From positions 558,001 through 622,000 of the forward strand of contig OZ257146.1 in the NCBI GenBank assembly GCA_965279255.1: a stretch of 64,000 nt of DNA, written 5' to 3'. The notes under the pieces are model-generated. The model was given only the letters and a program-made list of their open reading frames with translations, ran no database searches and was not told the DNA's origin. Shown here piece after piece: positions 27,505 through 35,838 of the stretch. Every line of letters starts with the position of its first letter. The stretch's first letter is position 1. Source of the DNA: CAMFLJ01 sp965279255. GTDB lineage: Bacteria; Actinomycetota; Acidimicrobiia; Acidimicrobiales; Acidimicrobilacustridaceae. A program made the translations under genes and the position numbers.

Positions 27505-29079
27505 GTGAGCGAACGCCCCCTGGCCGCCATCGACATCGGGACCAACTCGTTCCACATGGTCGTGGCGCGCGTCGGCGAGGTCGAGGGCGGCGACGGCCCG
27601 GCCGGCCCCGCCTTCGAGGTGATCGCCCGCGAGAAGGAGATGGTCCGGCTCGGCTCGGGCTCGGGCGACATGAAGCGCCTGACCCCCGAGGCCATCGAGC
27701 GCGGCGTCGTCGCCCTCGAGCGCCTCGCCCGCATCGCCGCGGTGCACGACGCCGACATCCACGCCGTCGCCACCAGTGCCGTGCGTGAGGCCGAGAACGC
27801 CCAGGAGTTCCTCGACCGGGCCCGCACCGAGGCCGGGGTCGAGGTCGACGTCATCTCCGGTGTCGAGGAGGCCCGCCTCATCCACCTCGGCGTGCTCCAG
27901 GCCGTGCCCGTCTTCGACCAGCGCCTCGTGCTCATCGACATCGGTGGTGGCAGCACCGAGATCCTGGTGGGGGAGAAGGGGGAGACCCTCGCCGCCGGCA
28001 GCCTCAAGCTCGGCGCCATCCGCCTCAGCCGCCGCTTCTTCCGCGGCGACCGCCTGCACCCCGGCGCGGTGGAGAGCTGCCGCCGCCACGTGCGCTCGGC
28101 GCTCGCCCCCATGGTCCGCGACGTCGAGCGCTTCGGCTTCGAGGTCGCCATCGGCTCCTCCGGCACCGCCGAGACCATCGCCGCCATGGCCCAGGCCCGC
28201 CGCGACGAGGAGCCGCTGCGCACCTACGACAACTTCGTGCTCACCGCCGCCGAGATCCGCCAGGCCGTCGCCGACCTGGTCGAGGCCGACAGCGTGGCCG
28301 AGCGTCGTCGGGTGCCGGGCATGGACCCGAACCGGGCCGACATCATCCTGGGCGGCGCCATCGTGCTCGAGCAGGCCGTCGCCGCCCTCGGCATCGACGA
28401 GCTGATCATCTCGGGCAACGCCCTGCGGGAGGGCGCCCTGCTCGACGCCGCCTCCCGCCGGCGCGGCGCCACCCTCCACCACCTGCGCGACCTGCGCCGC
28501 CGCAGCGTCCTGCACCTGGCCGAGGCCATGGACGACGACCCGGCCCACACTGCCCGCACGGCGTCGCTCGCCCTCGAGCTGTTCGACTCGCTGGCCCGGT
28601 GGCACGGCCTGGGCGACGACTCGCGCGAGCTGCTCGAGGCCGCCGCACTGCTGGCCAACGTGGGGCTCTTCGTCTCGCATTCCGAGCACCACAAGCACAG
28701 CTACTACCTGATCCGGCACTCCGACCGGCTGGCCGGGTTCACGGACCACGAGATCGAGCTCATCGCCCTCGTCGCCCGCTACCACCGCAAGAGCGCCCCC
28801 AAGCCCAAGCACGCGGAGTTCGCCCGCCTGCGGCCCGGCGACCAGGACCGGGTGCGCACCCTCGCCGGCATCCTTCGGGTGGGCATCGCCCTCGACCGCT
28901 CCCACGACGGCCGCGTCGCCATGGTGTCGGCGCAGCGGGCCAACGGCGGCGGGGCCATCCGGCTCCGGGTCGAGGCGGCCGACGGCGCCGACACCTCTCT
29001 CGAGCTCCAGACCGCGGACGAGCGCAAGGGCCTGCTCGAGGACGTCCTCGGCCACCGCGTCGAGGTCTTCACCGCCTGA
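27505..29079 (+). CDS. Ppx/GppA-family phosphatase with C-terminal HD-like domain
   Basis: 524 residues from a GTG at 27505, four bases after the regulator. The N-terminal actin-like ATPase fold has AAIDIGTNSFHMVVARV and LIDIGGGSTE (phosphate loops). The C-terminal half (about 310-524) carries an HD-like helical domain (AALLANVGLFVSHSEHHKHSYYLI). It hydrolyses polyphosphate or pppGpp; the long form is exopolyphosphatase-like. The following 22 bases lead into a palindrome interrupted by an insertion sequence. Confidence 0.9.
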   Translation: MSERPLAAIDIGTNSFHMVVARVGEVEGGDGPAGPAFEVIAREKEMVRLGSGSGDMKRLTPEAIERGVVALERLARIAAVHDADIHAVATSAVREAENAQEFLDRARTEAGVEVDVISGVEEARLIHLGVLQAVPVFDQRLVLIDIGGGSTEILVGEKGETLAAGSLKLGAIRLSRRFFRGDRLHPGAVESCRRHVRSALAPMVRDVERFGFEVAIGSSGTAETIAAMAQARRDEEPLRTYDNFVLTAAEIRQAVADLVEADSVAERRRVPGMDPNRADIILGGAIVLEQAVAALGIDELIISGNALREGALLDAASRRRGATLHHLRDLRRRSVLHLAEAMDDDPAHTARTASLALELFDSLARWHGLGDDSRELLEAAALLANVGLFVSHSEHHKHSYYLIRHSDRLAGFTDHEIELIALVARYHRKSAPKPKHAEFARLRPGDQDRVRTLAGILRVGIALDRSHDGRVAMVSAQRANGGGAIRLRVEAADGADTSLELQTADERKGLLEDVLGHRVEVFTA

Positions 29080-29100
29080 GCGTCAGCGCGACCCGATCCC

Positions 29101-29134
29101 CGTTCTTGTCGCGGTTTCCCGTCGCCGGCGACAG
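29101..29134. repeat. Left half of an interrupted palindrome, with 16-bp target duplication of IS copy 1
   Basis: CGTTCTTGTCGCGGTTTCC at 29101-29119 is the exact reverse complement of 30481-30499. The duplicated target CCGTCGCCGGCGACAG is 29119-29134 and again 30466-30481. Removing the IS and one duplicate restores a 52-nt palindrome with a single mismatched pair between the convergent ppx and hydrolase genes, a probable bidirectional terminator. Confidence 0.85.
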
Positions 29135-30465
29135 TGTGCTGTCGCGGGACATGGGTGACAGGTATGTCGCGAGACATCGGTGACAGTCAGGAATGTAGGC
29201 GGGGGCGGCGAGGGCCTCCTCGTTTGCGGTCGGAGGGTTGGTAGGAGCGGTCGGGGTCGAGGGTGAGGTGGCGTATGAGTGTCCCGTTGATGAAGACGTT
29301 GGCGCTTGTGCCGGCGATTTGGACCTGGGCGCGGTGGTGTTCCCACTCGACCCCGATGTGGATGCGGAGTCGGCTCACCTGGACGGTGCCGTCGGCGGCG
29401 ACGGTGCCCTCGAGGAGGCGGGCGGGCCAGACGGGATGGGCGAGCGGCTCGGGCGCCGGGCCTGCGGCGGGGGTGGCGTGCCAGCGGGTGATCGGGGTGA
29501 CTCGCCCGATGCCTTGGTGGGGGCGGTGGTGGTTGTAGAGCTCGCGGAACTTGTCGAGCTGGGCCTGTAGCTCGACGGCATCTCGAGCGAGGGGTTGTTG
29601 GCGGAGCCATTTCTTGAGGGTCTGTTGGAATCGTTCGATCTTGCCGGTGGTCTGCGGGTGATAGGGCCGCCCGCACACCGGTCGGATCCCGGCGTCTCGC
29701 AGCTGTCGTTCGAACTCGACTTCGAACCCGCGCAGCTTCCCGGAGAAGCACAAGCCGTTGTCCGACAACACCCCGGCTGGCAGACCCCACACCGCTGCGG
29801 CCTGACTGAACGTGGCCCACGCTTCGAGCGACGTTGCTTCGAGCACGGCCCGGGACGCGATCGCGACCCGGGAGTGGTCATCGATGATGTTGAAGACCTT
29901 GACCACGCCGGTCGCTGTGACCCAGTCAGTCGCGTCGATCTGCCAGCGCTCGTTCGGCGCAGCGGCTTCGAAACGACGCCACGACGACTTCGGGCGCTTC
30001 TTCGGCTGAGGCTGGATCAGCCCTCGACGGACCAGCACTCGATGAACGCCAGCGATCGACGGGACCGCATCGAGCTCTGAGCGGGCGAGATGCCATGAGA
30101 TCGTGGTCGCCCCGTGATCGAGGCCCGCATCGATCAGCTCCTTGCGAAGCCTCACGATGCGGTCCTCGACCTCGACCGAGATCTGGGTCGGTGACGACAA
30201 CGGGCGCCGAGAACGTTCCTCAAGCCCCGCCAGCCCCTCGGCGCGATATCGAGCCGCCCACTTGTAGAACGTCTTGCGCGACACCCCGTTCTCGGCGCAC
30301 ACCGCCGACACGTTCACCGGGTGGCCCTCAACAAGCGCCGTCACCGCCGCGAACACCTTCACCGACATCGGAGTCACCTTCCCGGCCATGACCCATCGTC
30401 ACGGCCCAACAGGTGTCACCCATGTCTCGCGACATCAACTGTCACCGATGTCCTGAGAAGAGACA
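29135..30465 (-). mobile_element. IS481-family insertion sequence, copy 1 (1331 bp)
   Basis: Ends were set by the exact 16-bp direct repeats and by comparison with copy 2 (49500-50830), which gives the same 1331-bp length. Both ends begin TGT and share imperfect inverted repeats that contain GGACATSGGTGACA, with a second subterminal copy (TGTCGCGAGACATSGGTGACA) about 25 bases further in at each end. These look like paired transposase-binding sites. It carries one transposase gene on the minus strand. Confidence 0.9.
29187..30389 (-). CDS. IS481-family DDE transposase (copy 1)
   Basis: 400 residues. An N-terminal helix-turn-helix (VSAVCAENGVSRKTFYKWAA, about 28-47) precedes the rve integrase core with Asp152 (IDATDW), Asp210 (LSDNG) and Glu252 (GKIERFQQ). 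All three catalytic residues are present, so it looks intact. A basic C-terminal tail ends RRPRLHS. It differs from copy 2 at seven residues. Confidence 0.92.
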   Translation of the reverse strand: MAGKVTPMSVKVFAAVTALVEGHPVNVSAVCAENGVSRKTFYKWAARYRAEGLAGLEERSRRPLSSPTQISVEVEDRIVRLRKELIDAGLDHGATTISWHLARSELDAVPSIAGVHRVLVRRGLIQPQPKKRPKSSWRRFEAAAPNERWQIDATDWVTATGVVKVFNIIDDHSRVAIASRAVLEATSLEAWATFSQAAAVWGLPAGVLSDNGLCFSGKLRGFEVEFERQLRDAGIRPVCGRPYHPQTTGKIERFQQTLKKWLRQQPLARDAVELQAQLDKFRELYNHHRPHQGIGRVTPITRWHATPAAGPAPEPLAHPVWPARLLEGTVAADGTVQVSRLRIHIGVEWEHHRAQVQIAGTSANVFINGTLIRHLTLDPDRSYQPSDRKRGGPRRPRLHS

Positions 30466-30499
30466 CCGTCGCCGGCGACAGGAAACCGCGACAAGAACG
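30466..30499. repeat. Right half of the interrupted palindrome, with second target duplicate
   Basis: 30466-30481 repeats 29119-29134 exactly, and 30481-30499 completes the arm complementary to 29101-29119. Confidence 0.85.
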
Positions 30500-30548
30500 A
30501 GATGGCGGGCGAGAGACGGGATGCGCCGGCGGGCCCGCTGAGCGGAGG

Positions 30549-31439
30549 TCAGCCGGCGCGACGGTCGCGGGCCTCGGCCCGCGTGGCGACGTCGGTGCAG
30601 GCCTCGAGCAGGGCCGGCACGAACGCGTGGGGGTCGACGGCGCACACGTCGTGGCCACCGCTGACCGGCACGACCCGGGCGCCGGGGATGGTGTCGGCCA
30701 TGAACTGCTGGCGCGCCGGCGGGACGGTGGTGTCGTAGGTCGTCATCACGATGGCGGTGGGCACGTCGACGCCGCCGATCCACGAGCGGGCGTCGTAGGA
30801 GCCGACGGCGTGGCCGGCCTCGAGGATGGTGCGCAGGTCGTTGTAGCGCGCCTGCTCCCGGGCCCAGCAGCCGAGCGGGGAGGTGTCGTAGCGGCCCACG
30901 ACCAGCCGCTCGGTCACCCGCTTGTGCATCCAGCTCGGTGCCGCCCGAACGGCCAGCGAGAGGCCGGTGACGACGCCCTGCAGCGCCCGGTCGCTGCCCC
31001 GGTCGCGGAACCGGGCGGCGGTGGCGCACAGCACCAAGCCGTCGGTGCGGTCGGGATGGCGCTGCCACATGAGCTGGGCGATCGGCCCGCCCATCGAGTA
31101 GCCCACGGGGATGGCGGTCTCGACACCCAGGGCGTCGAGCAGGGCCACGGCGTCGTCGGCGCAGTCCTCGAGCGTGAAGCGCTTCCAGCTGCGGATGCCG
31201 TGACCGTGGCCTCGGTGGTCGAGGGCCACCACGTGGAAGTGCTCGCCGAGCGCCGCGTAGGTCGCGAACCAGTTGAGCGCCGAGTTGGCGGTCCAGCCGT
31301 GGAGCAGCACCAGCGTGGGCGCTCCCTCGGGGCCGGGGACCTCGCGCACGAACGTGGTGCCGCGCCCGGGGAGCTCGACGTAGCGGCCGTCGGGCAGGCC
31401 CGGTGTGGGGAAGGGTGCGGCGTCGGAGAAGTCGCTCAC
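30549..31439 (-). CDS. Alpha/beta hydrolase
   Basis: 296 residues. Oxyanion-side HGW (VLLHGWTANS), nucleophile elbow GYSMGG (about Ser120) and C-terminal GGHD histidine are present, with an Asp in the preceding strand region (MTTYDTTVPP). No signal peptide is seen. Ester or C-C bond hydrolysis is likely; the substrate is unknown. It ends 50 bases from the restored palindrome next to IS copy 1. Confidence 0.88.
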   Translation of the reverse strand: MSDFSDAAPFPTPGLPDGRYVELPGRGTTFVREVPGPEGAPTLVLLHGWTANSALNWFATYAALGEHFHVVALDHRGHGHGIRSWKRFTLEDCADDAVALLDALGVETAIPVGYSMGGPIAQLMWQRHPDRTDGLVLCATAARFRDRGSDRALQGVVTGLSLAVRAAPSWMHKRVTERLVVGRYDTSPLGCWAREQARYNDLRTILEAGHAVGSYDARSWIGGVDVPTAIVMTTYDTTVPPARQQFMADTIPGARVVPVSGGHDVCAVDPHAFVPALLEACTDVATRAEARDRRAG

Positions 31440-31525
31440 GTTGCCCTCAACGCTACGGGCAGGGGGCGTTGTTCCGGTGGTCGGGCGCCCGCCGTCGCAG
31501 GAGCACCGGTGTGTGAGGAGGAGGC

Positions 31526-31996
31526 TCAGGCCTCGATCTCGACGACCTCGACCTTGAGCATCGCCCCGGTGGGCGACTCGAACTCGACCCAGTCGCCGAC
31601 CTTGGCGCCGAGCAGGGCCTTCCCGAGGGGCGAGCCGGGGGTGAGGACCTCGACGTCGGCGCCCTTCTCCTCGATCGACCCGATCAGGTAGCGCTCGGCC
31701 TCGTCGTCGCCCTCGTAGCGGATCTGGATCACGTGGCCCTGGGAGACCTCGTCGGTGTCGCCCGCCTCGATGATCTCGGCGTCGAGCAGCAGGGCCTGGA
31801 GGTCGCGGATGCGGGACTCCATCTTCCCCTGCTCCTCCTTGGCGGCGTGGTAGTCGCCGTTCTCGGAGAGGTCGCCGTGCTCACGGGCGGTCTGGATCTT
31901 GCGGGCGATGTCGATGCGAGCCGTGGTGGTCAGCTCCTCGAGCTCCGCGCTGAGGCGGTCGAAGGTTGCCTGGGAGAAGTGGTGCACGTCGGCCAT
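31526..31996 (-). CDS. greA: Transcription elongation factor GreA
   Basis: 156 residues. An N-terminal coiled coil with the acidic tip (REHGDLSENGDYHAAKEEQ) enters the RNA polymerase secondary channel to promote transcript cleavage; the C-terminal FKBP-like domain ends with the family block SPLGKALLGAKVGDWVEF. The hydrolase starts 86 bases downstream on the same strand. Divergent from the leuB operon. Confidence 0.95.
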   Translation of the reverse strand: MADVHHFSQATFDRLSAELEELTTTARIDIARKIQTAREHGDLSENGDYHAAKEEQGKMESRIRDLQALLLDAEIIEAGDTDEVSQGHVIQIRYEGDDEAERYLIGSIEEKGADVEVLTPGSPLGKALLGAKVGDWVEFESPTGAMLKVEVVEIEA

Positions 31997-32054
31997 CGGG
32001 GGGATGGTAGTGGTGTCGAGGGAATCCTCGACAGTGCCCAGGGCCTCTCCCGGC

Positions 32055-32060
32055 TACACT
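32055..32060 (+). promoter_or_regulatory. Probable -10 box of the leuB-ilvE-cimA leader
   Basis: TACACT ends eight bases before the leader ATG, the same short spacing as at both leuA leaders. I see no good -35 at the expected distance. Confidence 0.5.
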
Positions 32061-32068
32061 TTCGCCCG

Positions 32069-32107
32069 ATGTACGCCCCCGCCCCGCAGGTAACGATCAT
32101 TCGGTAG
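32069..32107 (+). CDS. Leader peptide with Val/Ile codons (MYAPAPQVTIIR)
   Basis: A 12-residue ORF ends Val-Thr-Ile-Ile-Arg and TAG (GTA ACG ATC ATT CGG). GTA and ATT are rare in this GC-rich genome. The stop lies inside a hairpin, as in the two leucine leaders. The operon behind it makes isoleucine precursors and carries the shared aminotransferase, so Ile/Val (or aminoacyl-tRNA) sensing by ribosome stalling is a reasonable inference. Confidence 0.68.
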   Translation: MYAPAPQVTIIR

Positions 32108-32170
32108 CGCACGCCGAGCCCGGTGTGCGCTCGTCGGCCGTCCACCCAGGTGGGCGGCACCTCTCTTTTT
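32106..32170 (+). promoter_or_regulatory. Attenuator of the leuB-ilvE-cimA operon
   Basis: A hairpin at the leader stop (AGCGCAC 32106-32112 with GTGCGCT 32125-32131) is followed by a stem GCCGTCCACC / GGTGGGCGGC (32137-32158) and a T-run (32166-32170). A further 110 bases to the leuB start contain a CCTGTTCCCTCGGGGGC segment that resembles the loop of both leuA terminators. Confidence 0.65.
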
Positions 32171-32281
32171 CGGGGCCTGTTCCCTCGGGGGCACGCTTTT
32201 CACCCGCACAGGGCCGTCGGGGCATCCTGTGCAGCGCCCGGTGCGCCCTTCCGGGCCCGGACCCAGCCAGACGGAGCGAAC

Positions 32282-33262
32282 GTGAGTCACAAGATCGGTG
32301 TCATCCCCGGCGACGGGATCGGCCACGAGGTCATCCCCGAGGCGCTGAAGGTCGTGCGCGCCGCCGGCGTCGAGCTCGACTGCGTCGACTACGACCTCGG
32401 CGGCGGCCGGTACCTGCGCGACGGCGTCGTCCTCACCGACGAGACCATCGACGAGTGGCGCGGCCTCGACGCCCTGCTGCTGGGCGCCGTGGGCACCCCC
32501 GACGTGCCTCCCGGGCTCATCGAGCGCGGCCTGCTGCTCAAGATGCGCTTCGACCTCGACCTCTACATCAACCAGCGGCCGTTCCTGGCGCCCGACGGCA
32601 GCCACGACTTCATCGTGATCCGCGAGAACACCGAGGGCACGTACGCCGGCGAGGGCGGCTTCCTCCGCAAGAACACGCCGTTCGAGGTCGCCACCCAGGG
32701 CTCGGTCAACACCCGCCACGGCGTCGAGCGCTGCGTCCGCTACGCGTTCGAGCTGGCCCGCAGCCGCCCCAAGAAGCACCTCACCCTCGTGCACAAGACC
32801 AACGTGCTCACCTTCGCCGGCGACCTGTGGGAGCGGACCTTCAACGAGGTCGCCACCGAGTACCCCGACATCACCACCGCCTACAACCACGTCGACGCCG
32901 CCTGCATCTACTTCGTCGAGAGTCCGCAGCGCTACGACGTCATCGTCACCGACAACCTCTTCGGCGACATCCTCACCGACCTCGGCGGCGCCGTATCCGG
33001 GGGGATCGGGTTCGCCTCGTCCGGCAACCTGAACCCCGACCGCACCGGCCCGTCCATGTTCGAGCCCGTGCACGGCTCCGCCCCCGACATCGCGGGGCAG
33101 GGCAAGGCGAACCCCGTCGCCGCCATCCTGTCGGCGACGATGATGCTCGATTTCCTGGGCGAGGCCGATGCCGCCGCCCGCATCCGGAAGGCGTGCGCCG
33201 ACACGGCCACGCTCACCGGCTCCACGTCCGACGTCGGCGACCTCGTCGTCGCCCGCCTGTAA
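32282..33262 (+). CDS. leuB: 3-isopropylmalate dehydrogenase
   Basis: 326 residues, shorter than the 350-370 typical of proteobacterial LeuB but usual for the actinobacterial type. It oxidatively decarboxylates 3-isopropylmalate with NAD. IPGDGIGHEV opens the protein; IRENTEGTYAG, the VHKTNV lysine and the metal/NAD region (TDNLFGDILTDL, EPVHGSAPDIAG) are all present. GTG start at 32282, without a strong Shine-Dalgarno. Confidence 0.93.
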   Translation: MSHKIGVIPGDGIGHEVIPEALKVVRAAGVELDCVDYDLGGGRYLRDGVVLTDETIDEWRGLDALLLGAVGTPDVPPGLIERGLLLKMRFDLDLYINQRPFLAPDGSHDFIVIRENTEGTYAGEGGFLRKNTPFEVATQGSVNTRHGVERCVRYAFELARSRPKKHLTLVHKTNVLTFAGDLWERTFNEVATEYPDITTAYNHVDAACIYFVESPQRYDVIVTDNLFGDILTDLGGAVSGGIGFASSGNLNPDRTGPSMFEPVHGSAPDIAGQGKANPVAAILSATMMLDFLGEADAAARIRKACADTATLTGSTSDVGDLVVARL

Positions 33263-33276
33263 CCCGAGGGGGAACA

Positions 33277-34194
33277 GTGCCCATCACTCCCACCGAGAAG
33301 ATCTGGATGAACGGCGAGCTCGTCGACTGGGACGACGCCCGCATCCACATCCTCACCCACACCCTGCACTACGGCATGGGCGTCTTCGAGGGCATCCGTG
33401 CCTACGAGACCCCCGACGGCCCCGCCGTGTTCCGGCTCACCGAGCACATGGCCCGCCTCCACAACTCGGCGAAGATCATGGGGATGGAGCTCCCGTACTC
33501 CGTCGAGGAGCTCGTGGAGGCCACCAAGGCCGTCGTCCGGGCCTCCGGCCTGCCGTCGGCCTACATCCGCCCGATCGCCTACTACGGCTACGGCGAGATG
33601 GGCCTCAACACCCTGCCGTGCTCGGTCGACGTCTCCATCGCCTGCTGGCCCTGGGGCGCCTACCTCGGCGAGGACGCCCTCACCAAGGGCGTGCGCATGA
33701 AGATCTCGTCGTGGACGCGTCACGACCACAACACCATGCCTCCGGCCGCCAAGACCACCGGCAACTACGTGAACTCGTCGCTCGCCAAGGTCGAGGCCCT
33801 CAAGGCCGGCTACGACGAGGCCATCATGCTCAGCCCGCAGGGCTTCGTCAGCGAGTGCACCGGCGAGAACATCTTCGTCGCCCGCGACGGTGTGTTCATC
33901 ACCCCGCCGGTCGCCGCCGGCGCCCTCGAGGGCATCACCCAGGACAGCGTGATCGCCATCGCCAAGGACCTCGGCTTCGAGGTCCGCTTCGACTACCTCA
34001 CCCGCAGCGACCTCTACGTCTGCGAGGAGATGTTCGTGTGCGGCACCGCCGCCGAGGTCTCGGCGGTCAACTCCGTCGACGACCGCGACATCCCGTGCCC
34101 CGGCCCGATGACCTCCGCCATCGCCGCCGAGTACGCCAAGGCCGTGCGCGGCCAGGTCGATCGTTACAAGGACTGGTTGGAGCATGTCCACTAA
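33277..34194 (+). CDS. ilvE: Branched-chain amino acid aminotransferase
   Basis: 305 residues, class IV (D-amino acid transaminase-fold) PLP enzyme that transfers amino groups to the three branched-chain 2-oxo acids. The N-terminal THTLHYGMGVFEGIRAYE and the lysine in PPAAKTTGNYVNSSLAKVEA, with GFVSECTGENIF after it, are the family blocks. GTG start 14 bases after leuB, preceded by GAGGGGG. Its last 11 bases overlap cimA. Confidence 0.95.
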   Translation: MPITPTEKIWMNGELVDWDDARIHILTHTLHYGMGVFEGIRAYETPDGPAVFRLTEHMARLHNSAKIMGMELPYSVEELVEATKAVVRASGLPSAYIRPIAYYGYGEMGLNTLPCSVDVSIACWPWGAYLGEDALTKGVRMKISSWTRHDHNTMPPAAKTTGNYVNSSLAKVEALKAGYDEAIMLSPQGFVSECTGENIFVARDGVFITPPVAAGALEGITQDSVIAIAKDLGFEVRFDYLTRSDLYVCEEMFVCGTAAEVSAVNSVDDRDIPCPGPMTSAIAAEYAKAVRGQVDRYKDWLEHVH

Positions 34195-35827
34195 CGCACC
34201 CGTGGGCGGCGGCACCGGGGCCGACTCGGTGCTGCCCGCTGCGGTCGACATCTTCGACACGACCCTGCGCGACGGCGCCCAGTTCGAGGGCATCTCGCTC
34301 ACCGTCGAGGACAAGCTGCGCGTCGCCGAGCAGCTCGACTGGCTCGGCGTGCGGTGGATCGAGGGCGGCTACCCCCAGGCCAACCCGAAGGACGAGGAGT
34401 TCTTCCGGCGCGCCCCGTCCGACCTCTCGCTGAAGAACGCCGAGCTGGTGGCGTTCGGCTCGACCCGGCGCCCCGCCGGCAAGGTCGACGTCGACCCCAC
34501 CCTCGCCGCCCTCGTGGGCGCCGGCACGTCCACGGTGTGCATCGTGGGCAAGAGCTGGGACTTCCACGTCACCGAGGCCCTGCGCACCACCCTCGACGAG
34601 GGCGTCGCCATGGTGGGCGAGTCGGTGGCGTTCCTGAAGGCCGAGGGCCTGCGGGTCTTCTTCGACGCCGAGCACTTCTTCGACGGCTACAAGGCCAACG
34701 CCGAGTACGCCCTGCGCGTGCTCGAGGCGGCCATGGTCAACGGCGCCGACTGCGTGGTGCTGTGCGACACCAACGGCGGGTCGCTGCCCCACGAGGTGCA
34801 GCGCATCACCGGTGAGGTCGTGTCGTTCGTGGGTGCCACCACGGCCGTCGGCATCCACACCCAGAACGACTCCGGCTGCGCGGTGGCCAACTCCGTGGCG
34901 GCCGTCGTGGGCGGGGCCACCCAGGTGCAGGGCACGGTCAACGGCTACGGCGAGCGCACGGGCAACGCCAACCTCATGACCGTCATCCCCGACCTCACGC
35001 TGAAGCTGGGCGTGGCCACCCTGCCCGAGGGCCACCTCGAGCGCCTCACCATCGTGAGCCACCGGGTGGCCGAGCTGGTGAACCTCCCGCCGCACCCGGC
35101 CGACCCCTTCGTGGGCGCGTCGGCGTTCGCCCACAAGGGCGGCCTGCACACCTCGGCCCTCGGCCGGGCGGGCGGCGCCACCTACGAGCACATCGACCCC
35201 TCCATCGTCGGCAACCACACCCGGGTTCTGGTCTCCGACCTCGGTGGCCGTGCCGGCATGTCGATGAAGGCCGCCGAGTTCGGCGTCGAGCTCGACGACC
35301 GCGCGGCCGCCGCCCTCTCCGAGGACCTCAAGCAGCTCGAGGCCGAGGGCTGGCTGTTCGAGTCCGCCGACGCCTCGCTCGAGCTGCGCATGCGCCGCGC
35401 CGCCGGCTGGGAGCAGGACTTCTTCGAGGTCGAGGCCTACCGGGTCTCGAGCTACCACCGCGAGGGCCCGGTCATGCCCGACGACCAGGTCGAGGTCTCC
35501 ACCGAGGCGACGGTGAAGCTGTGGGTCAACGGCGAGCGCCTCGCCGCCGTGGGCGAGGGCAACGGCCCGGTCAACGCCCTCGACTCCGCCGTGCGCCGGG
35601 CGCTCAACGGTCGCTTCCCGGCCCTCGGCCGCATCCACCTCACGGACTTCAAGGTGCGGGTCGTCGACGGCGGAGCCGCCACCGGTGCCGTGGTGCGGGT
35701 GCTCATCGACTCCACCGACGGCGAGCGGGTCTGGACCACCGTGGGCGTCGACAGCAACGTCATCGAGGCGTCGTGGCAGGCGCTGATGGACTCGCTCCAG
35801 TTCGGCCTCCTGCACAGCGCCGAGTAG
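34184..35827 (+). CDS. cimA: (R)-citramalate synthase
   Basis: 547 residues. It condenses pyruvate and acetyl-CoA to citramalate, the threonine-independent route to 2-oxobutanoate and isoleucine. FDTTLRDGAQFEGIS, GGYPQANPKDEEFF and GERTGNANLM, with a C-terminal regulatory domain, separate it from LeuA. The expected H-x-H metal motif reads His225-Thr-Gln227 (GIHTQND). No ilvA is seen in the window. It overlaps ilvE by 11 bases, so it is co-translated. Confidence 0.9.
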   Translation: MSTNAPVGGGTGADSVLPAAVDIFDTTLRDGAQFEGISLTVEDKLRVAEQLDWLGVRWIEGGYPQANPKDEEFFRRAPSDLSLKNAELVAFGSTRRPAGKVDVDPTLAALVGAGTSTVCIVGKSWDFHVTEALRTTLDEGVAMVGESVAFLKAEGLRVFFDAEHFFDGYKANAEYALRVLEAAMVNGADCVVLCDTNGGSLPHEVQRITGEVVSFVGATTAVGIHTQNDSGCAVANSVAAVVGGATQVQGTVNGYGERTGNANLMTVIPDLTLKLGVATLPEGHLERLTIVSHRVAELVNLPPHPADPFVGASAFAHKGGLHTSALGRAGGATYEHIDPSIVGNHTRVLVSDLGGRAGMSMKAAEFGVELDDRAAAALSEDLKQLEAEGWLFESADASLELRMRRAAGWEQDFFEVEAYRVSSYHREGPVMPDDQVEVSTEATVKLWVNGERLAAVGEGNGPVNALDSAVRRALNGRFPALGRIHLTDFKVRVVDGGAATGAVVRVLIDSTDGERVWTTVGVDSNVIEASWQALMDSLQFGLLHSAE

Positions 35828-35838
35828 ATTCCCCGCCG

